Below, one piece after another: positions 1-7,039 of a stretch of DNA of 7,143 nt. The DNA is taken from the NCBI GenBank assembly GCA_020723225.1, contig DYJG01000124.1:1-7143 (forward strand). Direction: 5' to 3'. The stretch's first letter is position 1. Every line of letters starts with the position of its first letter. The position numbers and the translations under genes were made by a program. The notes under the pieces are model-generated. The model made no database searches. It had not been told where the DNA came from and saw only the letters and a program-made list of their open reading frames with translations. Origin of the DNA: Desulfobacca acetoxidans. GTDB lineage: Bacteria > Desulfobacterota > Desulfobaccia > Desulfobaccales > 0-14-0-80-60-11.

Positions 1-425
1 AGATCGACAAGGACGGCTTCATCACCACTCCCAATGGGGACCGGGTGCAACCGGAGTTTACCGTACCCACCACCGCCGTCTATTCTTCCGTGGACAGCAG
101 CGGCAAAATCACCTGTTACGGACCGGACAACAAAACGGTGGCCACCGGCCAGGTCAGCCTCTTTACCTTCCCCAACCAGGCGGGATTGAGCAACGTGGGG
201 CGCAACCTCTTCCAGCCCACCGAGGCCTCCGGGGAAGCCACCGAAGGCAAGCCGGGAGTAGATGGAGTGGGCACCGTGGCCCAGGGCTATCTGGAAGTCT
301 CCAACGTCAACGTCATGGAAGAGATGGTAAACATGATCATCGCCCAGCGGGCCTATGAACTCAATTCCAAGGCCATTCAGACCGCGGATAATATGATGGA
401 GCGGGTCTCGAACCTCAAGACCTAA
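1..425 (+). CDS. flgG: Flagellar distal rod protein FlgG, C-terminal part (5' end outside window)
   Basis: FlgG forms the distal rod, the drive shaft passing through the P and L rings, and is exported by the flagellar type III system. The frame is open from the first complete codon at position 3 and ends at tandem stops TAA TAG (423-428). About 140 residues are present, roughly the last half of a protein that is usually ~260 residues. Visible family features are the GQVSLFTFPNQAGLSNVGRN stretch, where the FlgE/F/G core meets the C-terminal region, then a GYLEVSNVNVMEEMVNMI segment and the IIAQRAYELNSKAIQTADNM helix, the standard C-terminal D0 helix of flagellar rod/hook proteins. The NVNVMEEMVNMI sequence favours FlgG over FlgF or FlgE. 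A GTG at 45 lies inside the gene and is not a true start. Its place just upstream of flgA is the usual one. The identification is secure. Confidence 0.96.
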   Translation, partial: IDKDGFITTPNGDRVQPEFTVPTTAVYSSVDSSGKITCYGPDNKTVATGQVSLFTFPNQAGLSNVGRNLFQPTEASGEATEGKPGVDGVGTVAQGYLEVSNVNVMEEMVNMIIAQRAYELNSKAIQTADNMMERVSNLKT

Positions 426-426
426 T

Positions 427-432
427 AGGAGG
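427..432 (+). promoter_or_regulatory. Strong Shine-Dalgarno that sets the flgA start
   Basis: A perfect AGGAGG lies between the flgG stop and flgA. It directly abuts an ATG at 433 (no spacer) but sits 9 nt before a second in-frame ATG at 442. Ribosome spacing therefore favours 442. The core overlaps the second of flgG's tandem stop codons (TAG 426-428), so flgA translation is probably coupled to termination of flgG. Confidence 0.75.
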
Positions 433-441
433 ATGAAGACC

Positions 442-1419
442 ATGCGGCCCTTGGGGAGATTGTTGATTCTGGCGGCTTTACTGATCCTGGCCTTCTCGGT
501 TTCCGAAGCCTGGGGGGAAGAGGGCAAGACGGCCTTGCAGTTCAGGTCGGAAGCGGCTGCTGCGGGAGAATTTATCACTTTGAACAACCTGGCGGAGCTT
601 CCCCCGGACCTGGCCCAGAAGTACGGCCAGGCCCTCATCTGGTCGGCGCCCCCTCCGGGCCAGTTTTTCACCCTGACCCGGGAGTTCCTGACGTATCGCC
701 TGACCCAGATGGGGCTTGGGGGCTTGGTCCAGGACGCCAACTTTCCCCCGGCCATCCAGGTCCGGCAAAACGGCATCGTCTTGAACAGCGAAGAAATTGC
801 CGCGGCCTACCGGACCTACGTCCAACAACAGAACCCCTGGCCCGCCTCGGAGCTGCGCGTGCAGGTTTTACCCCTGGAAGAGCAGGTCCTGCTGCCGGAT
901 AGCCAATTTAAGCTGGAAGTGCTGCCTCCCAAGGGCCAGGAGCGGTTCCTGGGCGAAGTGGCCTTGGAAATGGCGGTTCTCAAGGACGGACGCCTCCTGA
1001 AAAAGTTCAGGGTCAACGGCAAGGTCACCCTGGAGCAGACCGTGGTCTGCGCCTCCCGGCCATTAGGGCCGCAAACGGTTATCGGTCCCAAAGATGTGCA
1101 CCTCAGCCGCCGGGACGTGACCAACCTGTCCCAGCGGGACATCTTCACCACTGAGAAGCAGGTCATCGGCCATATTCTCACCAAGGGTATGGGTCCCCAG
1201 GAAATCCTCACCAGCCGGCACCTGGACCACAAACCCATCATCAAACGGGGAGAAGAAGTGACGGTGGTCCTGGACCAAAACGGCCTGGAAATCAGCACCA
1301 AAGGCATAACCAGGGAGGACGGCTATCTGGGCCGTACGGTGCGTGTCCGCAACACCAAGAGCAAAAAGGAGTTTCAGGCAGAAGTGGTGGATGCCAAAAC
1401 GGTAAAGGTGACTTTATGA
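442..1419 (+). CDS. flgA: Flagellar P-ring assembly chaperone FlgA (SAF domain)
   Basis: FlgA is a periplasmic chaperone that helps FlgI subunits polymerise into the P ring around the rod. From the ATG at 442 the product has 325 residues; a longer form from 433 would add only MKT. Residues 1 to ~25 are a Sec-type signal peptide with a hydrophobic core of L, I and A. A central stretch with a SAPPPG turn matches the proline-rich segment typical of FlgA. A SAF-like domain begins near residue 200 (VVCASRPLGPQTVI, then DVHLSRRDV), and a C-terminal beta region (~270-325) ends in GYLGRTVRVRNTKSKKEFQA plus a VKVTL tail, a conserved FlgA ending. It is longer than the ~220-residue enterobacterial protein because of extra N-terminal sequence. 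The stop overlaps the flgH start as ATGA, which indicates translational coupling. The family call is firm; the start is likely but not certain. Confidence 0.92.
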   Translation: MRPLGRLLILAALLILAFSVSEAWGEEGKTALQFRSEAAAAGEFITLNNLAELPPDLAQKYGQALIWSAPPPGQFFTLTREFLTYRLTQMGLGGLVQDANFPPAIQVRQNGIVLNSEEIAAAYRTYVQQQNPWPASELRVQVLPLEEQVLLPDSQFKLEVLPPKGQERFLGEVALEMAVLKDGRLLKKFRVNGKVTLEQTVVCASRPLGPQTVIGPKDVHLSRRDVTNLSQRDIFTTEKQVIGHILTKGMGPQEILTSRHLDHKPIIKRGEEVTVVLDQNGLEISTKGITREDGYLGRTVRVRNTKSKKEFQAEVVDAKTVKVTL

Positions 1420-2129
1420 AAGCGCATAAAAATTCCGTTCTATGGGTGATCCTGGCGGGGCTCTGCCTCCTTGTCGGGGCCTGCGCTCCCAGCCATACCC
1501 AGCATAAGGGGATAGTCATGGAGCCCCCCAAGGCCCTGCCCCTGCCGCCTGCCCCGCCGCCCCAGGAAGGGTCCCTCTGGACCCCCAAAAGCCCCCGGGG
1601 TCTGCTGGCCGATCTCCGGGCCTGCAACGTGGGGGATATCGTCACCGTCATCATCCAGGAAGCCAACAAGGCCGGAGACGAGGCCTCCACCTCGGCGGAT
1701 AGAGCCTCCGGGATCCAGGTGGGCGTCGCCTCCCTTTTCGGCCTCAGCATGCCGCAGATGAACGCCTTTAAAGACAACACCGTTACCGCCTCCAACGTCA
1801 TCGAAGGCACGGTGGGCAACACCTCCAAGGGGCAGGGGAAGACGGAACGGCAAAGCGTTTTTACCTCTTTCCTGACCACCCGGGTCGTCCAGATTCTTCC
1901 CAATAATAACCTGGTGATCCAGGGGCAGCGGCACATGAAGATCAACAATGAAACCGAAGTGGTCACCTTAAGCGGCATAGTCCGCCCTGAAGACCTGGAT
2001 CAAAACAATTCCATAGCCTCCACCAGGGTGGCGGAAGCCCGGATGGAGATTACCGGCTACGGGGTGATAGCCGACAAGCAGCGGCAAGGTTGGCTGACCC
2101 GGATACTCGACCATATCTGGCCCTGGTGA
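1416..2129 (+). CDS. flgH: Flagellar L-ring lipoprotein FlgH
   Basis: FlgH is an outer-membrane lipoprotein that forms the L ring, the bushing through which the rod crosses the outer membrane. The 237-residue length is normal for the family. It begins with a lipoprotein signal peptide whose lipobox is LVGAC, with the acylated cysteine at residue 23. A proline-rich tether follows (roughly residues 35-52, PPKALPLPPAPPP). The conserved body starts at SLWTPKSPRGLLADLRACNVGDIVTVII, a hallmark of FlgH. Later conserved segments are TSFLTTRVVQILPNNNLVIQ, SGIVRPEDLD and the C-terminal RMEITGYGVIADKQRQGWLTR. The start overlaps the flgA stop (ATGA), with AAAGGTGA at 1404-1411 as ribosome binding site inside flgA. 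The cysteine in DLRACNVGD stands where arginine is common, which is a small oddity. Identification is secure. Confidence 0.96.
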   Translation: MKAHKNSVLWVILAGLCLLVGACAPSHTQHKGIVMEPPKALPLPPAPPPQEGSLWTPKSPRGLLADLRACNVGDIVTVIIQEANKAGDEASTSADRASGIQVGVASLFGLSMPQMNAFKDNTVTASNVIEGTVGNTSKGQGKTERQSVFTSFLTTRVVQILPNNNLVIQGQRHMKINNETEVVTLSGIVRPEDLDQNNSIASTRVAEARMEITGYGVIADKQRQGWLTRILDHIWPW

Positions 2130-2134
2130 GAACT

Positions 2135-3295
2135 ATGCGTTACCCGGTAAAACACGACGCCCGAAGAAAATCCCGGTCTCCCGGTTCCCGGAGTTCCCTG
2201 GCGATCTGTTGCTTCCTGGTCGGCCTGCTGGCCTTAGCAATGCCCACGGCGGCCCAGGCCATCCGCCTGAAAGACGTGGCCTCCTTTAAAGGAGTCCGCT
2301 CCAATCAACTGCTGGGCAACGGCCTGGTGGTGGGCTTAAACGGCTCCGGCGACGGCACCAACGTGGGTTTCAATACCCAGGAATTGGCCAATATGCTGGC
2401 TAATATGGGGATCAACGTGGACCGGTCCAAACTGAAGGTGAAAAATATCGCCGCGGTGGCCGTGACCGCGGTGCTGCCTCCCTTCGCCCGGGTGGGGTCC
2501 CAGATCGACGTTCTGGTCTCCTCCATGGGCGACGCCAAGAGCCTCCAGGGCGGCACCCTGGTGCTCACCCCCCTGAAAGGGGTGGACGGCCAGGTTTACG
2601 GCCTGGCCCAGGGCCCGGTCTCCGTGGGTGGCTTTGCCGCCAGCGGGGACGCGGGCGGCGGCATCACCAAGAACCATCCCACCGCGGGCCGCATTGCCAA
2701 CGGGGCCACCGTGGAGCGGGAGATCCCCTTTGACTTTGCCGGCAAGCAGGACATCGTCCTGGCCCTCAACGCCCCGGACTTCACCACCGCCACCCGGGCC
2801 GTGGCCGCCATCAACCGGCATCTCAAGGGCAACTACGCCAACTCCCAGGACAGCGGCACCATCTGCATCAAGCTGCCGCCGCTCTATAAAGAAAAGCTGG
2901 TCCCCATGCTGGCCTCCCTGGAAACCCTGGAAATTGCCACGGATGCGGTGGCCAAGGTGATCATCGACGAGCGCAACGGCACGGTGGTCATGGGCGAAAA
3001 TGTCCGCCTGTCCACGGTGGCCATCGCTCACGGCAATCTGATGATCCAAATCAAGGAAAAGCCACGCGTCTCGCAGCCCTTGCCCTTCTCCAGGGGCCAA
3101 ACCGTGGTGGTGCCGGACACCTCCGTCACGGTGAAAGAGGGCGCGGACCGCCTCATGGTGCTGCCGGAGGGAGTGAACATCGGCCAGGTGGTTCAGGCTT
3201 TGAACGCCATCGGCGTCACCCCCCGGGACCTGATCGCCATCCTGCAGGCCATCAAGGCCGCAGGGGCGCTGCAAGCCGAATTGCAGATTATCTAA
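2135..3295 (+). CDS. flgI: Flagellar P-ring protein FlgI
   Basis: FlgI is a periplasmic protein that polymerises into the P ring in the peptidoglycan layer. From the ATG at 2135 it has 386 residues, slightly above the ~365 usual. Residues 1-42 form a signal peptide with a long basic N-region (KHDARRKSRS), a hydrophobic core and an AQA cleavage site, so the mature protein begins IRLKDVASFKGVRSNQLLG, the standard FlgI N-terminus. Other family signatures are GNGLVVGLNGSGDGT, NMLANMGI, KNIAAVAVTAVLPPFARVGS, DVLVSSMGDAKSLQGGTLVLTPL, AGRIANGATVEREIPF and the C-terminal GVTPRDLIAILQAIKAAGALQAEL. A TTG at 2090 would add 15 residues and overlap flgH by 40 nt. The ATG is preferred because GGTGAG (2125-2130) lies just before it and the signal peptide is complete without the extension. 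It follows flgH by 5 nt. Confidence 0.95.
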   Translation: MRYPVKHDARRKSRSPGSRSSLAICCFLVGLLALAMPTAAQAIRLKDVASFKGVRSNQLLGNGLVVGLNGSGDGTNVGFNTQELANMLANMGINVDRSKLKVKNIAAVAVTAVLPPFARVGSQIDVLVSSMGDAKSLQGGTLVLTPLKGVDGQVYGLAQGPVSVGGFAASGDAGGGITKNHPTAGRIANGATVEREIPFDFAGKQDIVLALNAPDFTTATRAVAAINRHLKGNYANSQDSGTICIKLPPLYKEKLVPMLASLETLEIATDAVAKVIIDERNGTVVMGENVRLSTVAIAHGNLMIQIKEKPRVSQPLPFSRGQTVVVPDTSVTVKEGADRLMVLPEGVNIGQVVQALNAIGVTPRDLIAILQAIKAAGALQAELQII

Positions 3296-3305
3296 GGAGC
3301 AGAGC

Positions 3306-3794
3306 ATGGGTTCCCTATCCGTTCCCACCATGTCTTCAGGTCCCCTGGGGGCCGCGGGCCTGAGTTCTCTCCATTTTCTGCAACATAATTCCAAGAACCC
3401 GGCCCAACAACGCCAGAACCTGGCCCGGCTCTGCTCCGAGGTGGAGGGGGTCTTTATCAATCAACTTCTGCAACAGATGCGCAAAACTTTTGTCGAATCT
3501 GCCGACCCCGGCAAAAAACGCACGGACTATTATCAACTCTGCGAACATCAGATGGCCCAGGCCATGGCTGCGGGGGGCGGCCTGGGCCTGGCCCGCCGTC
3601 TCTTTGAGGACTTGCAGAATCGCCTGCCCGCCGCGGCCAAGGAGAACCAGAATGACACATCCAGAAACGCCTCCGGAGACCCTGCTCCAGCAGGAGATCT
3701 CTTTGTACCGGGAACTCCTGGAATGTCTGGAACAGGAAGCCCAAGCCCTGGCAACGGCCCAGGAAGAGACGATCCTGAGCCTGGCCGCATCTAA
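3306..3794 (+). CDS. flgJ: FlgJ-type rod-binding protein, lacking the muramidase domain
   Basis: FlgJ acts as the rod cap or scaffold in the periplasm. In gamma- and beta-proteobacteria it also carries a C-terminal peptidoglycan hydrolase; this 162-residue protein has only the rod-binding part. Conserved segments are LARLCSEVEGVFINQLLQQMRKTF (about residues 39-62) and YYQLCEHQMAQAMAAGGGLGLARRLFEDL (about 75-103), the two helical blocks of the family. GGAG at 3296-3299 lies 6 nt before the ATG. The domain is complete by about residue 110. Residues 116-162 are a Gly/Pro/Ser-rich tail (19 of 47 are G or P) with no hydrophobic core, encoded by the 143 nt that overlap flgN in a different frame. 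The tail is probably disordered and may be simple read-through to the next available stop. A single-base error near 3608-3652 could also produce it, because a shift there would end the gene at a TGA overlapping the flgN start. Confidence 0.88.
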   Translation: MGSLSVPTMSSGPLGAAGLSSLHFLQHNSKNPAQQRQNLARLCSEVEGVFINQLLQQMRKTFVESADPGKKRTDYYQLCEHQMAQAMAAGGGLGLARRLFEDLQNRLPAAAKENQNDTSRNASGDPAPAGDLFVPGTPGMSGTGSPSPGNGPGRDDPEPGRI

Positions 3795-4065
3795 GGAAGA
3801 GATTCTGGGGCGGCTTTTGGGGGTAAAGAAGGCCAGGGAGGAAAATCCTCCTGCGGCCGGGAATGACGCGGACCTGAGTGATCTGGACCGCTTGCAGCGC
3901 CAGGTGGCTTCCCGGAACCTCCGCAATCGGGAAATAATTGCCGCTTCCCTGGAAGTGATTCAGGAATTTATTAACCAATTCCTGCCCCCGGGCCCCGGCC
4001 TCTACCGACAGCAGGGGCAGGTGGAGGCGGGATCCGGGAGAACCCTGTTTCACCGCCAAGCTTAA
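3652..4065 (+). CDS. flgN: Flagellar export chaperone FlgN
   Basis: FlgN is the cytoplasmic chaperone that binds the C-termini of FlgK and FlgL and delivers them to the flagellar export gate; both clients are encoded immediately downstream. The 137-residue length fits the family. The protein is almost entirely helical: a long amphipathic, probably coiled-coil segment from about residue 10 to 65 (LLQQEISLYRELLECLEQEA, then ATAQEETILSLAASKEEIL), a short acidic linker, a second helix (~78-110) and a C-terminal client-binding-type tail, YRQQGQVEAGSGRTLFHRQA. The ATG at 3652 has GGAG at 3641-3644, 7 nt upstream. The frame is open back to 3490, but that part lies inside flgJ and has no FlgN character. 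FlgN is poorly conserved in sequence, so the call leans on helix pattern, C-terminal motif and position. Confidence 0.85.
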   Translation: MTHPETPPETLLQQEISLYRELLECLEQEAQALATAQEETILSLAASKEEILGRLLGVKKAREENPPAAGNDADLSDLDRLQRQVASRNLRNREIIAASLEVIQEFINQFLPPGPGLYRQQGQVEAGSGRTLFHRQA

Positions 4066-4132
4066 AAGATCGTTTTGCGTTTTTCGTTTTGCGTTTAGTG
4101 CTTCGTTAGCCTTTTAGAGAGAGAACCTGACG
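4066..4132 (+). other. AT-rich flgN-flgK spacer
   Basis: This 67-nt gap is the only appreciable intergenic space within the operon and is clearly richer in A/T than its surroundings. It holds a 14-bp tandem repeat and, just before flgK, a purine run (AGAGAGAGA, 4116-4124) that probably serves as a weak ribosome binding site. I see no convincing sigma-28, sigma-54 or sigma-70 promoter and no stem-loop followed by a T tract. Confidence 0.6.
4070..4097 (+). repeat. Two tandem copies of a 14-bp T-rich unit
   Basis: The unit TCGTTTTGCGTTTT (4070-4083) is repeated head to tail as TCGTTTTGCGTTTA (4084-4097), differing only in the last base. The repeat begins 4 nt after the flgN stop. It could be a replication-slippage duplication or a binding site for a regulator; nothing in the sequence decides between these. 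Confidence 0.85.
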
Positions 4133-5857
4133 ATGTCCGGCATACTGGGATTGATGGATATTGCCAAGAGGGCCCTGGCCGCCAACCAACTGGGGGTGGA
4201 GGTCACCGGTAACAACATCGCCAATGTCAACACCCCGGGCTACTCCCGCCAAAGGGCCATTTTCGAGACCAGCCAGGCCCTGCCCATGCCCTACGGGCCT
4301 TTGGGCTACGGGGTCCGGGTTTCGGGAATCGAGCGGGCCTTCGATCCTCTGGTGGCGGCCAGGTTGGATCAAAACACTTCCTCGCTGGCTGATTATAAAT
4401 CCCGTAAAGCAGACCTGGACCAGATTGCCAGCCTCTTCAACGAAACCCAGGACGGCGGTTTGAGCCAGCTCTTTGCCGAATTTTGGGACGCCTGGAACGA
4501 CCTGGCCGACAATCCCACGGGCGCGGGGGAACGCCAAACTCTACTGGGGCAGGCCCAGACCTTGGCCGACGCCTTCAGCTTCCGGGCCGACCAACTGGTC
4601 CAGGCCCGCAGCGACATCACCCAGCGGCTCGGCCCCGTCATCGCAGAAATCAACGCCCATGCCGCCCGGATTGCCCAACTCAACGGCGAGATTCAAGCCA
4701 TCGAAACCCCTGAACACCACGCCAACGATCTCCGGGATGAACGGCAATCGGAGCTGAACCAGCTCTCCGCACTCATCGGCATCCGCTATTATACCACCGG
4801 TAACGGCACCATCAACGTCACCCTGGCCAACGGCACCTCTCTGGTGCAAAGCATGGATTCCTATTCCTTGAGATACGAAATCACCCCGAGTGATACCGTG
4901 TCCGTCATCTGGCAAGGCCCCGGGGGCACGGAAGAGGACGTCACCTCCGGCCTGGACGGTGGCGAACTATCCGCCCACATTGCCGTGCGGGATACCTTGA
5001 TCCCCCAATTCCAGGAAGACCTGGACGCCCTGGCCCAGGAACTCATTGCCGGGGTCAATGCCCTGCACAGCCAGGGGGTGGGGCTGGATCTGCTGTCCAC
5101 AACCACCAGCAGCTACTTTGTGAGCTCTACCGCGGCCGCCCTGCAAAACAACCCCAGCCTGGCCTTCGGGGACCGTATCGTAGCCCCCGGCCAGTTCACC
5201 GTCCACGTGGAAGACGGCAGCGGCGGGACCACGGCCACGGTCATCAATATCACGTCGGCCACCAGCTTGGCAGACCTGGCCACCGCCCTCAACGCCGTTG
5301 CCGGCATCAGCGCCACCATTGTCACCAACGGCAGCGAAAACCGCCTGCAAATCACCGCCGACTCCGGCTATTCCTTCGGGTTCTCCGAGGATACCAGCAA
5401 CGTCCTCATGGCCCTGGGCGTCAATACCTTCTTTACCGGGGACAACGCCTGGAGTCTCGGAGTCAACGACGCCCTGGTAAACAACTCCGACCTCATCGCC
5501 GCGGGCCGGATCGATACCCTCACCGGGGCACATCCTCCGGGAGACAACCGCAACGCCCTGGCTCTGGCCGATCTGGAGAACCAGGCGGTAACGGGGCTGG
5601 GGGGCCTGACCTTCGAAAACGCTTACCGCCGGTTGGTGACCGATATCGGCCTGGAAGCGGAACAGGCGGGCAACCAGCAGAACTTCTACCAGGGTCTGGT
5701 GGATCAATTCACCCAGTTGCGGGACTCGGTCTCCGGGGTCTCCCTGGATGATGAATTTACCAATCTCATCAAATTTCAGAGGGCCTATCAGGCCGCGGCC
5801 CAGATGATTACCGCGGCCGACGAAATGCTGCAGGCGCTGCTGGCCATCAAGAAGTGA
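4133..5857 (+). CDS. flgK: Flagellar hook-filament junction protein 1, FlgK
   Basis: FlgK (HAP1) is the first junction protein added on the hook tip, exported with the help of FlgN. The 574-residue length is normal. The N-terminal D0 region is MSGILGLMDIAKRALAANQ followed by VTGNNIANVNTPGYSRQR, the rod/hook family signature in its FlgK form. GYGVRVSGIERAFDPLVAARL and the coiled-coil-like DYKSRKADLDQIASLFNE region are typical D1 elements. Around residues 350-440 lies a module (FTVHVEDGSG, TSLADLATALNAVAGISATI, NRLQITADSGYSFGFSEDTS, LMALGVNTFFTG) that resembles the flagellin/hook IN-type fold seen in many FlgK and FliD proteins. The C-terminus, DEFTNLIKFQRAYQAAAQMITAADEMLQALL, is the conserved D0 helix. 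The Shine-Dalgarno is weak compared with the other genes of the operon. Confidence 0.96.
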   Translation: MSGILGLMDIAKRALAANQLGVEVTGNNIANVNTPGYSRQRAIFETSQALPMPYGPLGYGVRVSGIERAFDPLVAARLDQNTSSLADYKSRKADLDQIASLFNETQDGGLSQLFAEFWDAWNDLADNPTGAGERQTLLGQAQTLADAFSFRADQLVQARSDITQRLGPVIAEINAHAARIAQLNGEIQAIETPEHHANDLRDERQSELNQLSALIGIRYYTTGNGTINVTLANGTSLVQSMDSYSLRYEITPSDTVSVIWQGPGGTEEDVTSGLDGGELSAHIAVRDTLIPQFQEDLDALAQELIAGVNALHSQGVGLDLLSTTTSSYFVSSTAAALQNNPSLAFGDRIVAPGQFTVHVEDGSGGTTATVINITSATSLADLATALNAVAGISATIVTNGSENRLQITADSGYSFGFSEDTSNVLMALGVNTFFTGDNAWSLGVNDALVNNSDLIAAGRIDTLTGAHPPGDNRNALALADLENQAVTGLGGLTFENAYRRLVTDIGLEAEQAGNQQNFYQGLVDQFTQLRDSVSGVSLDDEFTNLIKFQRAYQAAAQMITAADEMLQALLAIKK

Positions 5858-5866
5858 GGATAGGTT

Positions 5867-7039
5867 ATGCGAGTTTCCATGCCCACCATCTTCAATAATA
5901 TCCAAACCCAATTGCAAAGATTGGTTGAGGATTTACAGCATACCAACGCCACCATCGCCAACGGCCGCAAATATCAGCAGATCAGTGACAATCCTTTGGA
6001 GGTGGGGGCCCTGATCGGCCTGAACCGGGATTCGTCCCAGATCACCCAGTACCAGCGTAATTTGGATACCGGCCATGATTGGTTGGCGGCCACGGAAACG
6101 ACCCTGACCAACATCAACCAACTGGTCAGCGCCACGGCAGGCCTGGCCGAGCAGATGGCCACCGGCACCTATACCGCCCAGCAGCGGGCCGCCGCGGCCC
6201 AACAGGTGCAGCAGTACCTGGAAGAGTTCATGCAGATGGGCAACACCCGCTACCAGGGACACTATCTCTTGAGCGGTTATAAAATTGATACGGAACCATT
6301 TGCCGAGCAAGCCTTTGCTATTCAGCCGCCGCAGATGCAGGCCGGCTCCACCAACACGGCCACTTCCTCCGGCACCTACACCGGAGCCGAATCCGTCACT
6401 TATATTGTGGAAATTGTTGATGCCGGGGCTACGGGCGCGGCCACTTACCGGGTTTCCGAGGATGGAGGCCAAACCTGGTCGGCCACCAACACCACCGCGG
6501 TCGGAGCGCAGGCCATCGGTGCGGACGGGGCCCAGGTCGCTTTCGGAGGCGCCAGCAACTGGAGTGCGGGAGAGCGCTTTACTATTTCCGTGTATCAGCC
6601 GATAACTTACCAAGGCGATAATAACACCCTGGACCTGGCCATCGGCAGGGGCAGCCGCTTGCAGGTCAGCCAGGTGGGGAGCGATGTGGTGGGGGGCGCC
6701 GGGGGGGCCAACGATCTCTTTCAAATTATGGCGCAACTGAAAAGCAACCTGGAGGCCAACGACGCCGGGAAGATAGGAGAACGCCTGGAAGAGCTGCGGG
6801 ATTACCAGGCCCATCTGACCTCGGTGATCGCCGGGCAGGGGGCCGCGCTCAATCGGGTGGAAATCAAGCAGAACGCTTATGACACTATCCAGGAGGAAGT
6901 TACCCAGAGTATCGCCAAAAAGGGAGACACCGATCTGGTGGAGGCCGCCAACGCCATGGCCAGCAAACAATTGGCCTATCAAGCGGCGTTGCAGGCGTCC
7001 TCCATGGTCATGAATTTGAGTTTGTTGAATTATCTCTAA
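5867..7039 (+). CDS. flgL: Flagellar hook-filament junction protein 3, FlgL
   Basis: FlgL (HAP3) sits between FlgK and the flagellin filament and is a flagellin-family protein. The N-terminal part (MRVSMPTIFNNIQTQLQRLVEDL, then ISDNPLEVGALIGLNRD and YQRNLDTGHDWLAATETTL) and the C-terminal part (EANDAGKIGERLEELRDYQAHL, then AANAMASKQLAYQAALQAS, ending NLSLLNYL) are the flagellin-type D0/D1 helices. At 390 residues it exceeds the ~317 of enterobacterial FlgL. The extra length is an inserted beta-rich section around residues 155-250, including SGTYTGAESVTYIVEIVDAG and YRVSEDGGQTWSA, followed by the conserved IGRGSRLQVSQVGSDV. GAGGA at 5856-5860 lies 6 nt before the ATG. A second ATG at 5879 would cut into the conserved N-terminus and is unlikely. 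It follows flgK by 9 nt. Confidence 0.95.
   Translation: MRVSMPTIFNNIQTQLQRLVEDLQHTNATIANGRKYQQISDNPLEVGALIGLNRDSSQITQYQRNLDTGHDWLAATETTLTNINQLVSATAGLAEQMATGTYTAQQRAAAAQQVQQYLEEFMQMGNTRYQGHYLLSGYKIDTEPFAEQAFAIQPPQMQAGSTNTATSSGTYTGAESVTYIVEIVDAGATGAATYRVSEDGGQTWSATNTTAVGAQAIGADGAQVAFGGASNWSAGERFTISVYQPITYQGDNNTLDLAIGRGSRLQVSQVGSDVVGGAGGANDLFQIMAQLKSNLEANDAGKIGERLEELRDYQAHLTSVIAGQGAALNRVEIKQNAYDTIQEEVTQSIAKKGDTDLVEAANAMASKQLAYQAALQASSMVMNLSLLNYL

Noticed and set aside
2336..3460. Antisense open frame of 374 codons opposite flgI
   Set aside because: It lies fully opposite a clear flgI, its translation is rich in G, H and D as expected for the antisense of GC-rich genes, and it shows no family motif or ribosome binding site.
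3490..3651. Upstream extension of the flgN frame into flgJ, suggesting a longer FlgN
   Set aside because: The extension is Pro/Arg/Trp-rich, lies over the conserved rod-binding region of flgJ and lacks FlgN-like helices. The ATG at 3652 has a well-spaced GGAG.
4066..4110. Intrinsic terminator between flgN and flgK
   Set aside because: The T-rich repeats are not preceded by a GC-rich stem-loop.
4062..4132. Sigma-28 promoter for flgK in the flgN-flgK spacer
   Set aside because: A TAAA occurs at the flgN stop, but nothing close to GCCGATAA follows at the required distance.
4967..5917. Antisense open frame of 316 codons opposite flgK
   Set aside because: It is the complementary strand of a well-supported flgK and has no recognisable domain.
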